NCBI GenBank assembly: GCA_035771175.1
Contig: CM069607.1
Span: forward strand, 9,792,501 to 9,856,500
Length of the DNA: 64,000 nucleotides
From: Paratinospora sagittata
Taxonomy: Eukaryota; Streptophyta; Magnoliopsida; Ranunculales; Menispermaceae
Direction of reading: 5' to 3'
Each line of letters begins with the position of its first letter. Positions within the stretch are counted from its first letter, which is position 1. The notes under the pieces are model-generated. The model ran no database searches and was not told where the DNA came from. It saw nothing but the letters and a program-made list of their open reading frames with translations. Below are positions 1-11,326 of this stretch, one piece after another. A program made the position numbers and the translations under genes.

Positions 1-2215
1 CCTTTTGAATCTTTACCTGAAATATTGGAAGAAATTGAGTGAGCATACCGCAAGCTCAGTGAGTATATATCTTGAATGGTAATCATATGCATTTAGAGAA
101 ACATGTAATTAAAATCATTCAAAACATTTATTAAACACACATGCATCATTCAACAAATGTATCATACATGCCAGTAATATAAATTTTTATGATCATGTTC
201 AGTAAAACAATGCACTCTTTTCAACGAAATCAACAATTTCCCTCATTCTAGGTAATAGAGCGGGTCTAACCCTTGTATGACCATTACAAGGTAGCCACAA
301 CCTCCCATTACCTAATTCACAATCATTTTAAGGATTTAAAATCCTTGTTAAGACAGTCCTATAGACAATGAGGTTACGCATAACACTCATTTGAGACTAA
401 TTCCTAATGAAATGACTTCATATTCGACTTGCCTTCGCAAGTCTCACATCCTCCAATGTCAAAATCAGTCGTGAATGCTAATATAACACAATACATAATT
501 ATATACATAACATGCTTATATTTAAACATTTCATATAAGTACAATGTCATACAAGAACCAAAATCAAGAAAATATACTCACAAAACAAGACTTTCCAACT
601 TAAAATACAATTACTATTGTTTTCGAGTCCAGTTTCAATTTAAATCCAACTAATTCAACCTGTCACAACCACTCCATAATTCAATTTCATTTATTCATAT
701 TTATTTTACGCATAAATACTCAGTTTCTATTTACATGTTTAATTTTGCAACTCACTTCAAATCACCAATAAACATTTGCAATTCATGTATAATTCGAATT
801 TATTTCACTTAACTACTCTTACTTCTAATATTCATTCAAATACATTCCATTTGATCAAAGACTTGCTCATTCACCATTAATTCTTACTTTAGCAACCTAA
901 AAAATATTGTACACATTCCATGAATTTAAATTCCAACTGAATTTAGGACTCATTAACAGTTGAAAATGCTACTCTACCATTTCTACGATCAATCTAGATA
1001 TTTTCACAAGAAGGAACAATGATTTTCACTAGTTCTCAATTTTATTTTTCTACTGGAAACATATATCAATTTTATTAAAAATATAGAACATTCATTATTC
1101 TGTCCACATCAACACGTGTAAAATCAGTCCTACTACCATTCTACTACCTTCAACAGGTGTTTTACTAAGGTTTTACATGTTTGCAGGGGTCGCCAAAGTC
1201 AATTTTATTCACCAAAACCATATATTTAGTTACTAAAAATATCAAATCATATCCAAAAATCATGATTTTAACATTGAAATATCCGAAATTGGTAGATCTA
1301 TCATTCTACAGTTTCAAACCACAGTTTCACTGGATTTCAATTCTATTTTATTCACTGGAAATAATCACAGTACTGTTCATAATATTGTTCATTGAAAACA
1401 TGTATAATTTTACTATAATTGTCAAACGGTCTCCAAAAATCATGAAATTAGTATCGATGGACTCAAAACAGTCCATTCTACCATTCTATAGCCTTAAACT
1501 GGAGTTTCATCTGGTTTTAATAGTGTTCCCAAGGCCACCAGTATCAAATCTGAGGGTTTCAAAGGTCTCAAGTATCAACTCAAACTTCCAACAGCTATAA
1601 AAATTCCAAATGAACCAAAAAATGAAATCTAACCACATATTCGGGGTTCCTACAGTCTAAGGGGGTGTTTTTCAACCTTCCCTGCAAATTTCCTTTCACT
1701 ATGGGTAAAATTCTCAAATTTTAAAAACATCGTTAAACGGCTCCCATAGCAAAAACTACTCCGAGAGAATTGTTACATCTAACTTAAATATCAATTTCAC
1801 AAAGAAATAGAGTAAAAATCACTTACCGTGGGTCTCGATCCGCCATAATTTCGGCGTTCCCACCTCTTTTTCCTCTTCTTTCTTCTTTGGTCTTCTCACT
1901 TCTTTCTCTTTCTCATTTTTTTTTTCAAAAACGTTGGGGAAAGAGAGAGAATGAGAGATAAATATAAATTTGTTTTGATCCCATGCTCCCCATGTTAGTT
2001 AGTTAACCAACTTCCCACTTTAAAACTTAATTTTTATACATATACATATCCAACTTAACACTTATTATTTGGGATATGATTTTATGCACATTTTAAACAC
2101 ACCAACACATACACATGCATATTTATAATTTTTACATACTTATACGCATATTATACATCTCGATACACGTATAAGTCAACGTAGAATTTTTGACAAAAAA
2201 TATGGGATGTTACAC
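1..2215 (-). mobile_element. Ty3/gypsy (chromovirus-type) LTR, antisense, 3' part outside the window
   Basis: Read on the minus strand, an LTR starts at 2215 with TGTAACATCCC and runs off the left edge. It shares landmarks with the other LTRs of this superfamily here (19418, 32640, 36998), notably a segment reading 'attcactgagct' near its 3' part (here 50-66, reverse strand). The base after its start, 2216, is already inside the pol gene of a Tat element, so this LTR belongs to an element, or is a solo LTR, inserted into Tat. With the left end missing, the two cannot be told apart. Short open frames at 429-653 and 1181-1600 resemble nothing and are ignored. Confidence 0.75.
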
Positions 2216-2709
2216 ATTCCGTTCTTCAAGCTGATCAAGAAGAAGGCTGTGGAGTGGATCTTGGAGTATGAAAGGCCTTTCAAGAGCTAAAGGCTTACCT
2301 TGGTCAGACTTATTTGCTCTCAAAACCTTTTCATGGAGAACAACTCTAACTATACCTAGCAGTTTTGGAAGCGGCGGTTAGTTCTGCTCTGGTCAGAGAA
2401 GAGCTAGGATGCCAGAAGGCGGTGTACTACACCAGCAAGTCTTTGCTCGACGCAGAAATGAGATATCCTAAGATTGAAAAGCTGGCACTGGCACTCGTCA
2501 CTTCAGCTCGGAAGCTGATACCCTACTTCCAGGCCCACACTATAATCGTTCTCACCAAGCACCCGCTGAAGTAGGTGTTCCTGAGGCCTGAAACATTCCG
2601 ACGGTTGGCTAAGTGGACCATCGAGTTGAGTGAATTCGACATCGAGTATCGACCTCGTACAGCTATGAAGGGTCAAGCATTGGCAGATTTTTTGTCTGAG
2701 TTGCCTTAG
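2216..2709 (+). pseudogene. Tat pol fragment: RT end and classical RNase H
   Basis: Translation starts with PFFKLIKK, the usual link between gypsy RT and RNase H. RNase H landmarks follow: LEAAVSSALVREELG, YYTSKSLLDAE, RYPKIEKLALALV, KLIPYFQAHTI, then ELSEFDIEYRPRTA and GQALADF, which close this domain in Tat-type elements. Stops interrupt the frame, for example after TKHPLK at about 2572 and just before 2710, and a frame change lies near 2295. The upstream RT palm with the YxDD motif is missing because of the LTR at 1-2215. Confidence 0.8.
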
Positions 2710-3400
2710 ATGTATCCAACTACCGACCTGTGCCCTGAAGAAGTCTGGAAGTTGTTCGCCGACGGCTCTTCCTGCAAGCAGAGGTGTGGAGCCGGAATCG
2801 TGCTCATCTCCTCCAGGGGTGAGAAACATCTGTGTGATCTTTGCGTCGGTTTTCTAGCATCCAATAACGAAGCAGAGTACGAAGCACTTCTAGCTGGCTT
2901 GCGACTTGCTCTCAGCTGGGGGGTGAACAAATTGCTCGTTCATTACAACTCTCAGCTCGTCACAGGGTAGGTCACATTAGAGTATCAGGCCAAGGAGACA
3001 GAATGCAAGCATATCTGAAAGAAGCACTGGCCCTGCTAGGAAGGTTCAAGGAGTATGAACTGACGCAGGTGCCGAGGACAGAAAATACCTTGGCCAATGC
3101 CCTTTCTAAGCTAGCCTCCTTCTCAGAGGTCGAGCTCATGATCCAAGTCCCAGTGGAATTCTTACCTAAAAAGAGTATTGGAATAATAGGTATCGACCAA
3201 CGTGTCGGCAGCCTCAGCCATAACCCATCATGGATAGACCTGATTGAAGATTTCATACGAAATGGCAACCTCCCCGAGGACAATATCAAAGCAAGAAATG
3301 TGCAAAGACAAGCCGCCAGATATTCCATAATAGACGATCAGCTCTATAGGCACAGCTTCTCTATGCCTTATTTAAGATGCTTATGGGAAGAGCAAGGCTA
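2710..3400 (+). pseudogene. Tat pol fragment: second, archaeal-type RNase H
   Basis: Frames at 2710-2970 and 3003-3401 cover a domain with KLFADGSS (first acidic residue), SNNEAEYEALLAGLRLA (second) and LLVHYNSQLV, where families usually have a third Asp (SDSQLV). Here that residue is Asn. The frame breaks with a stop at about 2968 and continues one frame over with the tether to integrase (VPRTENTLANALSKLAS, then QAARYSIIDDQLYRHSF). The NEAEYEALLAGL motif marks the additional RNase H of the Tat clade. The gene is dead through stops and the catalytic change. Confidence 0.78.
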
Positions 3401-4239
3401 GTTTTGGAGGAAATTCATGCAGGCGTATGTGGTAACCATTCTGGTGGACAGACTCTCGCTTACAAGGTCCTTCGTCAAGCTTATTATTGGCCAACAATCC
3501 ACAAAGACGCTATAAAGATAGCTCGAAAGTGCGACAGTTGTCAAAAACATGGAACAAACATCTGAGCTCCGGCAGAAAATCTTTCTCCAATCCAGGGTCC
3601 ATGGCCTTTTGCTCAGTAGGGGTGGATCTTATAGGACCTCTACCGACATGTAAGGGTCAGGTCAAGTTTGCAATTGTTGCTGTTGACTATTTCGCTAAGT
3701 GGGCAGAAGCCAAATCATTAGCAAAGATTACTGAGTAGAAGACCATGCGCTTCATCTGGCAGTCGATTGTGTGCCGTTTTGGCGTCCCGTACCCCATCAT
3801 CTCTGATAACGGCAAATAATTCGACAACGCAAGGTTTCAGTCATTTTGTGAGGACCTCGGTATTCAACACTTCTTTTCTACTCCAGCCCACCCTCAAGCC
3901 AATCGTCAAGTAGAAGTCGTGAACAAGATTATCAAACGCACATTGAAGGCCAGGCTCGAGAAAAAGAAGGGAATGTGGGTTGAAGATATGCCTCAAATCC
4001 TCTGCTCATACTGCACCACGTTCCGAACAGCGACAGGAGAAACACCATTCTCCCTAGCATTTGGAATGGAGGTCGTCATACTAGTGAAAATCAGTATATC
4101 GACCTTGAGGACCTCCTTCCTTGATGAAGACAGGAACAAAGAGGCCCACCGTACTGACCTGGATCTAATTGAAGAAAGAAAAGAACAGGCACAACTCAAG
4201 CTAATGACATACCAACAGAGGATCTTGAAGTATTACTAG
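3377..4239 (+). pseudogene. Tat pol fragment: integrase
   Basis: The zinc-binding HHCC region reads IHAGVCGNHSGG, then CDSCQKHG. The catalytic core shows GVDLIGPLP (first Asp), PIISDNGK (second Asp) and a segment HPQANRQVEVVNK that carries the Glu; the usual QANGQVE has Arg for Gly. Stops fall after LAKITE (about 3736) and after SDNGK (about 3818), and the frame shifts near 3540. The C-terminal part (ATGETPFSLAFGMEVV, DLIEERKEQAQLK) is readable to 4239. Expected function is insertion of the element's cDNA; this copy cannot make it. Confidence 0.82.
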
Positions 4240-4919
4240 TACGTAGTAGCAATAGTAATAGCAATTCAGTAGCTATGTTCGAGTTTTTGCCGAGGTGTTG
4301 GTTGCCTCTAGTTTTATTTTTAGATTTCTACAAACGTTTGTTCGAGATTTTTTCTACAATAAGCAAGAAGCCTTGTTTTATAAAAGTGCCTTGGGATTAC
4401 CCACCAGATCGGAAGCCACCGAGAAGAAAGGTTCCGACGCTAGAATGCCTTGGTGGTACCAAGCTTTAGCTACTTTTCTACCAAGAATATGACTACGGTC
4501 AAGAGTGCCTTGGGGCTCTGCCCAAAAAAGGCAGATACTATCGAGAATATGGGTCACTGACCCTTAAAGTGCCTTAGAGCGGCGATCAAACCGTTACCTA
4601 AAGGTTCAGAGTGCAGTATTACCGACCTTATGATGTGACAAACACATGAAGAAATTAAGTAAAGTGATCGGTACAAATCTACGATTCACTGACCTCAGGA
4701 CCCAGCAAACACTTAGAGAAAACTAAGTAAAGAGAGCGACACGATACCGTAACACACCAACTTCATTACGCGATAAACTCTTTGGAAAAAAGCTAAGTAT
4801 AAATTCAAAGTGCAAGAAGATCAGATCCGAATAAAAATTTCATTACGAATTGAAGCAGAATACAAGGAGCAACAGAGAAAGTAAAATCATTAAGGCACGC
4901 AGGCCCATTACAAAAGGCA
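4240..4919 (+). other. Tat 3' internal region, non-coding
   Basis: This stretch follows the last readable integrase residues and precedes the end of the antisense accessory gene. It contains degenerate remains of the integrase C-terminus (to about 4290) and several loosely repeated phrases of the type 'agtgcctt(g/a)gg' (4385, 4505, 4569), typical of an untranslated retroelement region. No open frame with recognisable content was found. Confidence 0.45.
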
Positions 4920-4939
4920 CAACCGAGATTAAAACAACC

Positions 4940-7198
4940 CTCTACTACTCCGGACCGGTGGAATGACGCAACATCTCAGTCAGACTGACTGGTTCATCAT
5001 CAGCTCGACGCGTCTCCTCCTCGGAGTCCACAGTTTGAGGCTGCTCGGATGATGTCCCCGAAGCCATGTGGGTAGCCTCAGTGGTTAGCTACTCGGATGA
5101 TGTCTCCGGAGCCGCAGGTGTCGTACCCTGGTCAGCAGAAACATCTTCGGCCCCGACCTCCTCTTCTATTACTCCCTTTCCTGTTGTCGAGTTGGTCCGC
5201 TTTTCGAAGCCCTTCCAGTCTACCGAGTTGCCAAAAAACTCCTCGAGATTCACTCGGTAGACAGTTACTGCCTCAACACAAGCCACATCCACTCGGGCTT
5301 GGCAGAATTCTTTTGGGTCTTGACTGTGGCTCGGAACTGAGCCCGGTACCTGGTCATCTCGTCTTGGACTGACTCCACTTCAATATCTTTGAGTTTCAGC
5401 TACTCCTTCAGCCTATTGATCTTGGCATCCCGAGCTACAACCTTGAACTCCCAGATTACCAAGGTTGTCTAGGCATCCTTCACCGCGTCTTGAAATTTGG
5501 CATAGCAACTCTTGATGCGGCGGAGGTTGTACACGTTCTGAGCAACAGCCTGGAGAGCCAAGAAAAACCCAGTTAGAGATTACAGAGGAAGAACACATTA
5601 GGCAACAAAGTGGATTAATAAGCAAACATACCTCAACCGACTTCATGAAGGCATCGACCATGCCCTCAAACATGTTATCATCCTTTATTGTAATTGAGAA
5701 GGCATTGGGGACACCTACCTGATAGATGTCTATGCTCAGGCTGATATTCCCAACCTGGTTGTAAGGCGCTCGGCCTCTCCAAAGTCCCCTGGTCGGTAGG
5801 AGCAGGGGACTTTGACTTGTCTCCCACAGACCTCGTGTGCTGGGCAGGTGAGTCGGCCTGCTCGAAAGAAGCTGTCAAAGCTTTCCCCTTGGAAGCCAGA
5901 GTCTTCTTTGGGGCGCTGCTCGGAGACCTCACTGCCGACCTATGAGCAGCGATAGCTCATTCAGCAGAAAGGTTCCTCAGCATGGATGGGTCGATTGTGT
6001 ACCGACCAATAGTAGCTCTCTTCCTAGCCATTCCTTCAGATTTATCTATTTTATTTTTCTTCTCTTTCTTGGAAGTAGAGCTTGGAGCAGAAAAACCTAC
6101 ATCACAAACGCAATATCTCAGCTCGAGACTTCAAACAACAGATCGGTACAAAATCAAAACATTATAAGTCATGCTTACGTCCTGAGAAAACGTTCTTTTC
6201 TATGATAATACCAACCCGGTACAGTCTCTCGGGAGTAAGGATCACTTTGTACCACCGATCTGCAAAAGGGAGTTGATAAATTTCGTTGACACGAGAGAAG
6301 TCAAATCCTTCTTCCCTGCTCAGTTTCTCCCAAGTACTTGTCAAGAAATGCGAAAAACATTAATCTCTACCGTGCAAGAAAAAGACGAGAAATAAAGATA
6401 AGGGATGGAGGGAAGCTCGGTACCTGGTTTCCCGAAAGTGTTCGGTACGCTAGCTTTCTCCGCCTACGCCCCCAAAATAAAAAACCATTTGTCTTTCCAT
6501 GATTTATTAGAGGTTGGGTTCTCTGTGATCAGGGGTTTCTCTTCCTCGGCAGCCTGATGAGCCGACACATAGTACCACTCGCTACATCTCGGGTGGGACT
6601 TTAGTCGATATACGAGGGCAAAGTCTTGAAAATCAAATTCTGGCCACTTTTTCTCCTTCTAGTGCACAAGGCAGCTCAGAATGGCTCTCCACACATTGGG
6701 GTTGAGCTAAGAAGGGGCAACTCGGATATGTTTAAGTAGGCGACACAGCGAGAAATGAAGGGGCAGGGTCAATCTATCCTCAAATAGGTTGGTGTACAGT
6801 GCAACCTCTCCCTTCTTAGGGTGGCTAGCTCGGTCCCTAGGAGCAAGTGCTCTCAATCCTTTGCGGTTTGGTATATCGACCTCCCTCCTCAACTGAGCAA
6901 GATGATGCTTCGTTATCTTGGAAGGAATACGATCTACCGAGTAGAAAATTTCGCCTACCCCAGCGTCTTTGGGCTAAGGAGATACGTGTGTCCGACCCGA
7001 TGTGCTAGGCTCGGTAGTACCGAGCCTACTTTGTGGCCTATCAACTAAGAGGGGGGCAACATCGAGCACGTCTTTGTCTTCCTCGATATCCTTAGAGTCC
7101 TCGGAGGAGGACAGAACTACGGAGTGCCCTCCGACCTGAGGGTCAGCCCTAACTTCCTCATCTCCTTCCGGAAAGAGGTTATCATATGAGACTTCCAT
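4940..7198 (-). pseudogene. Antisense accessory gene of the Tat element (Transposase_28 / coiled-coil protein)
   Basis: Read on the minus strand from an ATG at 7198. An acidic N-terminal part (MEVSYDNLFPEGDEEV) is followed by a domain matching Transposase_28 (PF04195, 'putative gypsy type transposon'): LRREVDIPNRKGLRAL, EVALYTNLFEDRLTLPLHF, LNPNVWRAILSCLV, KSHPRCSEWYYVS, and a WKDKWFF segment. Further exons lie near 6345-6162 (LTPERLYRVGII), 5932-5678 (low-complexity linker), 5673-5400 (a helical stretch, QNVYNLRRIKSCYAKF) and 5292-5089 (VEAVTVYRVNLEEFF, acidic tail). Stops at about 6976, 6708 and elsewhere show it is broken. Host-derived or element-derived role is unknown; such genes are recorded antisense in the 3' part of Tat elements. 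Confidence 0.68.
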
Positions 7199-7640
7199 GG
7201 AAAAAAAAAAGAAACTATCTGGTCGGTGGGGGGATCTACGCTAAAAGAAGCCATCTAAATAACCTAAGGACTGTACCAACAAACTACCTAGCAGAAAGAC
7301 AAAAGAAAAAGCTCGGAGTAAAGAGTTACCGCGCAAGAATGGAAGACCAGAAAAGTCGAGCAAGCAATTATCGATCTCTCAGAGCGCAATTGATGGATGG
7401 AGAGCAAATGACCAGTTCTCTATTTATAGGCAAACGACCTGTAAGGAGTAATGATGAGCACAAATCTCGAGGTAAAATCAATGCCCAACAATCAAAGGAC
7501 GTGCAATGATAGTCGGGCTGTCAGGCGGTACACGTCCGCACAGTTTTCGAAACACAACTGTCACAAGCATTAAATGACTCGATATTTGGCGTTTCATCTA
7601 ACCTCCAAGCAATTCGTCTTGCTCATAGCTTAGGGGTAAC
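7199..7640 (+). other. Upstream flank of the antisense gene, up to the Tat 3' LTR
   Basis: This 440-bp stretch lies between the ATG of the antisense gene and the LTR. An open frame on the + strand (7186-7509) looks like chance coding: no family features. On the minus strand it should hold the promoter and 5' leader of the accessory gene. A purine-rich phrase, taggggtaac (7631-7640), directly before the LTR could be a weak polypurine tract. Confidence 0.4.
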
Positions 7641-7880
7641 TGTTTGACCATATACCGAGCATGAGACATGTCAACCATGCTAGCCTTATCCAGTAAGACG
7701 CAACACGTACCGTGTATATGTACCGACCTGTTCTCGACAGACGATACAGATCTATCCAACTGGGTACATAGTCCGAGTCGATAGTCGGTCACATCGACCA
7801 GAAGAATTTCATATCCGCAAAGGATGACAGGTCAGCAACAATAGGTCTACAAATCCAGGCCGGCAGCCGGAGGCATATCA
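7641..7880 (+). mobile_element. Tat LTR, first part (cut at the inversion breakpoint)
   Basis: Begins TGTTTGACCATATACCGA and aligns with the first ~230 bp of the full LTR at 11327-12114: shared phrases include 'cagtaagacg', 'tgtaccgacct' and finally 'catatcatag' (7871-7880; 11547-11556). Sequence beyond 7880 is MULE transposase. The remaining part of an LTR of this family, about 517 bp, is found inverted at 12689-13205 and starts at the matching LTR position. The two parts add up to about 757 bp, close to the 788 bp of the other copy. Confidence 0.8.
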
Positions 7881-8893
7881 TAGGTTCTGTTTGAGGCATG
7901 TGGGTAGTAATTTCAATGATAAGTACCGTAACGAGATGTTGAGAGATTTGGTGAAGGCAGCAGGGTCACAACACCAACCACGTAAGTTTGAGGCACTAAT
8001 GAAAGAACTAGAGCACCAGAAAGAGGGTTGCACAAGATGGTTTAATCCCATTACCCTTCCTAGAGAGAGGTGGACAATGGCTTACGATGGTGGGGTGCGG
8101 TATGGTAGGATGACTACGAATGTCGCTGGTTAGTCTATGCATTTACTTATTTGAATTCTCTGAGCTATTTTTTTTATTGTCAATTACCGTCTGATTTGTT
8201 TCCTGTTTTTTTCTTCTTTAGAGTGTTTCAATGGAGTATTGAAGGGGGCTCGATTTTATCCGGTCACAGCATTGGTTCAGTTGACGTTTTACAGATGTGT
8301 TGGGTGGTTTATCGTTAGACGGCAAGAAATAGATGAATCAATTAGTAATGGAGAAGTTTTTACAAAGTATGCGGTTGAGAAAATAAAAAATTGGGGGGCT
8401 TAAGGCAGGGAACCACACTGTTACAATGATCAATCGACAGCTTCAGACATTTGAGGTTGTTACCGGTATACAAGATGTTCGCATGAACAAAGGGGGAAAC
8501 AAGCAGGTCGTGCGACTAAAAGATCGTTTCTGCAGCTGTGGCAAATGGCAATGTTATGGGATTCCTTGTTCACACGTCCAAGCAGCGTGTCGTTATGCTT
8601 CGATCAATTGTGACCAATACATTGATCATTGGTACCTTCTCCAACATTACTCTAAGTGTTACGAAGCTCAGTTCCATCCCATTCCGCACGAATCTTATTG
8701 GCCACAATGTACTATTCCGTATACGGTGATACCTGATTCTGGTCATGTTCGCAAATCTGGTCGACCTAGGTCGTCGCGCTTAAGAAATGAGATGGATATA
8801 AGGGAACCCTCGTCTAAGATTAGATGTGGACAATGTGGACAAGAAGGCCACAACAGGCGAAAGTGTCCAACCCTACGTGATGGGGCTGCATAA
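7869..8893 (+). pseudogene. mudrA: MULE transposase (mudrA-like), C-terminal half
   Basis: The frame opens with the residues AYHRFCLRHVGSNF that sit mid-protein in MuDR-type transposases. It continues to the catalytic Glu motif TTNVAECFNG, which is split by a 93-bp intron (8129-8221, GT..AG). Next come a SWIM zinc finger (CSCGKWQCYGIPCSHVQAAC) and a C-terminal CCHC knuckle (CGQCGQEGHNRRKC), ending at a TAA at 8891-8893. A run of six G at 8393-8398 has one G too many and shifts the frame between KIKNWG and LKAGNHTV. The N-terminal half, with both catalytic Asp residues, is at 13206-14941 on the other strand. A plant mobile domain gene follows 212 bp downstream on the same strand. Confidence 0.88.
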
Positions 8894-9105
8894 GCTATTG
8901 TTTGCCCACATATATTTCATGTTTTCTACTTTTTCACTCTCCTGTATCATTTGCAATGTAATATGACACTTTGGGATAGACTTTGTCATGTACGAGCTAT
9001 TGTCTGATAATTATTCTCTCATTTTTATCTTATTCTAATATTTCTTTATCTACGTTTGATCCTAATATGTGGTAATTAAATGTAATGTTAGTTCATCTAC
9101 GTTAG

Positions 9106-9795
9106 ATGGATCCAGGACCTTTAGATCCATCAGTACTATCGTTGCAGGCCCGTCATCGATCTGGTCCCATATGGGATGGAGAGGTACTTACGTATTATTT
9201 TGATATTTAATCGCTTTTGAATTAAATCTTTGATTGACAATATAATAATTTACTTTTTCAGCCAGTGCCAGAGTTGCATTGCTGACGCAGGGAAGCCGTG
9301 GTCCATCGCACACTTCCGCTTGACCCACAAATTATTCCATACTTGCAGCGAGCTGGTTTTTATGGGGTAGCAAGTGTTGGTTACATTCAGTTAGACTGGC
9401 ACTTAATTACGGCCTTCATTGAGCGTTGGCACCAAGAGACCCATACCTTCCACCTTACATGCGGAGAGACGACTATTACACTCCAAGATGTGGAGGTGCA
9501 ATTGGGCTTGCGTGTCGATGGTCTACCAGTGACGGGATCGACCAACCTTCTTTATGAAGATTTATGTGCTAAGTTGCTCGGGTTCATTCCAGTTGGAAAA
9601 GAAAAACGTGGGGGACGATTGTGTCTAGTCACCCTTGGAGAAAGAGTACCAAACTTACCCGAAGAAGCAACAAAAATTGAAATACAACAGTATGCACGAG
9701 CATATATTTTGCAATTGATTGGAGGTGGGTTGTTGTCAGACCAGTCAAACAACCTTGTACACCTATGTGTTCTGCCTCTTCTTGCGGACTTTGAA
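9106..9795 (+). pseudogene. Plant mobile domain (PMD / MAIN-like) gene carried by the MULE, 3'-truncated
   Basis: Exon 1 is 9106-9183 (start MDPGPLDPSVLSLQARH), the intron 9184-9261, and exon 2 runs from 9262. Exon 2 carries the PMD signature (LQRAGFYGVASVGYIQLDW, LITAFIERWHQETHTFHL, ITLQDVEVQLGLRVDG, NLVHLCVLPLLADF). A TGA at 9283-9285 (expected Arg, CGA) breaks it. At about 9790 the coding sequence runs into the hairpin repeat array of the MULE terminus, so the C-terminal part of the domain is gone. PMD proteins exist both as host silencing or meristem factors (MAIN, MAIL1) and as transposon passengers. The position inside the reconstructed MULE termini makes this the passenger type. Confidence 0.82.
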
Positions 9796-10211
9796 AAGAC
9801 GCCTTCTCTTCAGCTATAAAAAAAGTGGTGAAGAGAAGGCGTCTTTTGAAAAGACGCCTTCCCTTCACGTTAAAAAAAAAATTGTGAAAAGAAGGCGTCT
9901 TTTCAAAAGACGCCTTCTCTTCAGTTAAAAAAAGTGGTGAAAAGACGTCTTCCCTTTACGTTAAAAAAAAAATTGTGAAGGGAAGGCTTCTTTTGAAAAG
10001 ACGCCTTCCCTTCACTTAAAAAAATATATATATGAAAGGAAGGCGTCTTTTTAAAAGACGCCTTCCTTAAAATGTCACCTGAGCGCGGACGTGGCCCTTG
10101 TTTGACGCGCTGACTGTGCTATGAACAGTAAAGTATGGCAAATGGGTCATTATTTATGTGGGAATGGCATTTGTGAAATTTTTTTTTTAGGGGTAATCAT
10201 GTCAAAAGCCC
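9792..10211 (+). repeat. MULE terminal repeat, copy 1 (now inside the inverted segment)
   Basis: The inner part (9792-10068) is a tandem array of units of about 60 bp, each an inverted repeat of the form gaaggcgtctttt / aaaagacgccttc separated by A-rich linkers. The outer 143 bp (10069-10211) starts 'ttaaaatgtcacctgag', includes 'atgaacagtaaa' and 'caaatgggtcattattt', and ends 'ggggtaatcatgtcaaaagccc'-like at 10211. Copy 2 at 16721-17071 matches it closely along its full length, including the end. Immediately outside lies ATGTCATAG (10212-10220). Confidence 0.85.
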
Positions 10212-10220
10212 ATGTCATAG
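10212..10220 (+). repeat. 9-bp target-site duplication of the MULE, copy 1
   Basis: ATGTCATAG directly follows the terminal CCC of the MULE end. The partner at 17072-17080 reads CTATGACAT, its exact reverse complement. Mutator-type elements make 9-bp duplications. The opposite orientation follows from the inversion of this end. Confidence 0.8.
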
Positions 10221-11326
10221 ATTACTCTAATTAATGCATTATTAGTATTTGAGAGAACTTAGAACTGATTTAAGGATCTTTAACCGACACCATACTAAAC
10301 TCTTTACCGTATCCTATTTTTCTTCTTTCTCTCTTACAGATTTAAGGTACCTAGCTTGTGAGATAACAACTAGACTGGTTCAGGTTAATATATTCAATAA
10401 CCATATTCTACTCGGGGCACGGATAATTAATTTACCTTTTCAAATTAATGTACTCTTTTAACTTTCAACACAACGTTTAACAAGCTATAAATAGAGTTGC
10501 ACATATGTCCGATAAAAAAACCTTGATTTGTTTATATTTGTATTAATGCTATGCTGATTAGGATATGTACTATAATTCAAATTATATCACTTTAACACCT
10601 TTAAATTTGCATTAAATCACGTGTCAATACGTGATTCGATGCAATTTGAAAATAATGAGGTACTCCTTCAATTTACATAATAGTACAACACCTCAAATCA
10701 CTTTAGCATTATTTTTTCTTTCAATAAAAGACTTGTCTTCATTTTAAAAAGTGTGATATTATGTTGATTGTGATAGAAACTACAATGTAAACTACGTCAC
10801 TTTAAAACCTTTGAATTCTTATTATATGATCCCAAATGTGATCCTGCAACATAATTCAAAAGTGATACTGCAATAGAATTTATATTGCAGTGCATACTCT
10901 AATCAATTTAGCATTGTTCTTTTGAATGACTACTCTTTGTAGTTTGTTCTCTTTCATGTTTTCGATGTTTATTGTGAATTCAACAAGTCTAGATGTTTCA
11001 TCAGTGATTTTTTTTTTGTCAAGAAGTTCCATATATTAAACAAACTATTTAATTATTCATCAATATAAATATTATTAAATATTCAAAACCTTATAGTTAA
11101 ATATTTATTACAATTAAGTTATATACTTAAAATTATTTTTATTTTTATAAGATTGCAATAGTAATTTTTAATATATATTTCATATATTTATGATTAAGAC
11201 AATTAGATTAAATTGATTGAATTTATTATTTACTTAGAAATTACTTAAATATGACTAATTTAATTGCATAAATTTTGCACCAAGTGAGACTTTAAATGGT
11301 ATTCACTTCTCTAATTCAATCATTGT
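10221..11326. other. AT-rich flank with an old Tat LTR end
   Basis: Within 10249-10345 the sequence mirrors the 3' end of the Tat LTR seen at 12020-12120: 'aacttagaactg', 'gatctttaaccgacacc', 'tatttttcttctttctctctta'. This is an older, diverged LTR tail on the + strand. The rest, to 11326, is AT-rich with no reading frame or repeat I can name. Confidence 0.5.

Larger units (their letters stand above)
2216..7880 (+). mobile_element. Tat-lineage Ty3/gypsy retrotransposon, 3' half, decayed
   Basis: Order on the + strand: end of reverse transcriptase and RNase H, a second RNase H, integrase, an untranslated stretch, an antisense accessory gene, and the first part of the 3' LTR from 7641. A second RNase H downstream of the classical one, plus an antisense gene before the 3' LTR, is known for Tat-lineage elements. 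The left side is cut by the LTR ending at 2215; gag, protease and most of RT are absent. The right side is cut at about 7880 inside the LTR, where a MULE gene begins. Many stops and frameshifts make it non-autonomous. Confidence 0.8.

Noticed and set aside
1181..1600. 139-codon open frame
   Set aside because: It lies wholly inside an LTR and has no family features; composition follows the AT-rich sequence.
5089..5372. Overlapping + strand frames rich in Pro and Ser
   Set aside because: They are the complement of the antisense accessory gene, which has the recognisable domains.
9792..10068. Regular repeats with spacers, superficially like a CRISPR array
   Set aside because: The units are palindromes with A-rich linkers, in a plant genome and within a MULE terminus. 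There are no unique spacers.
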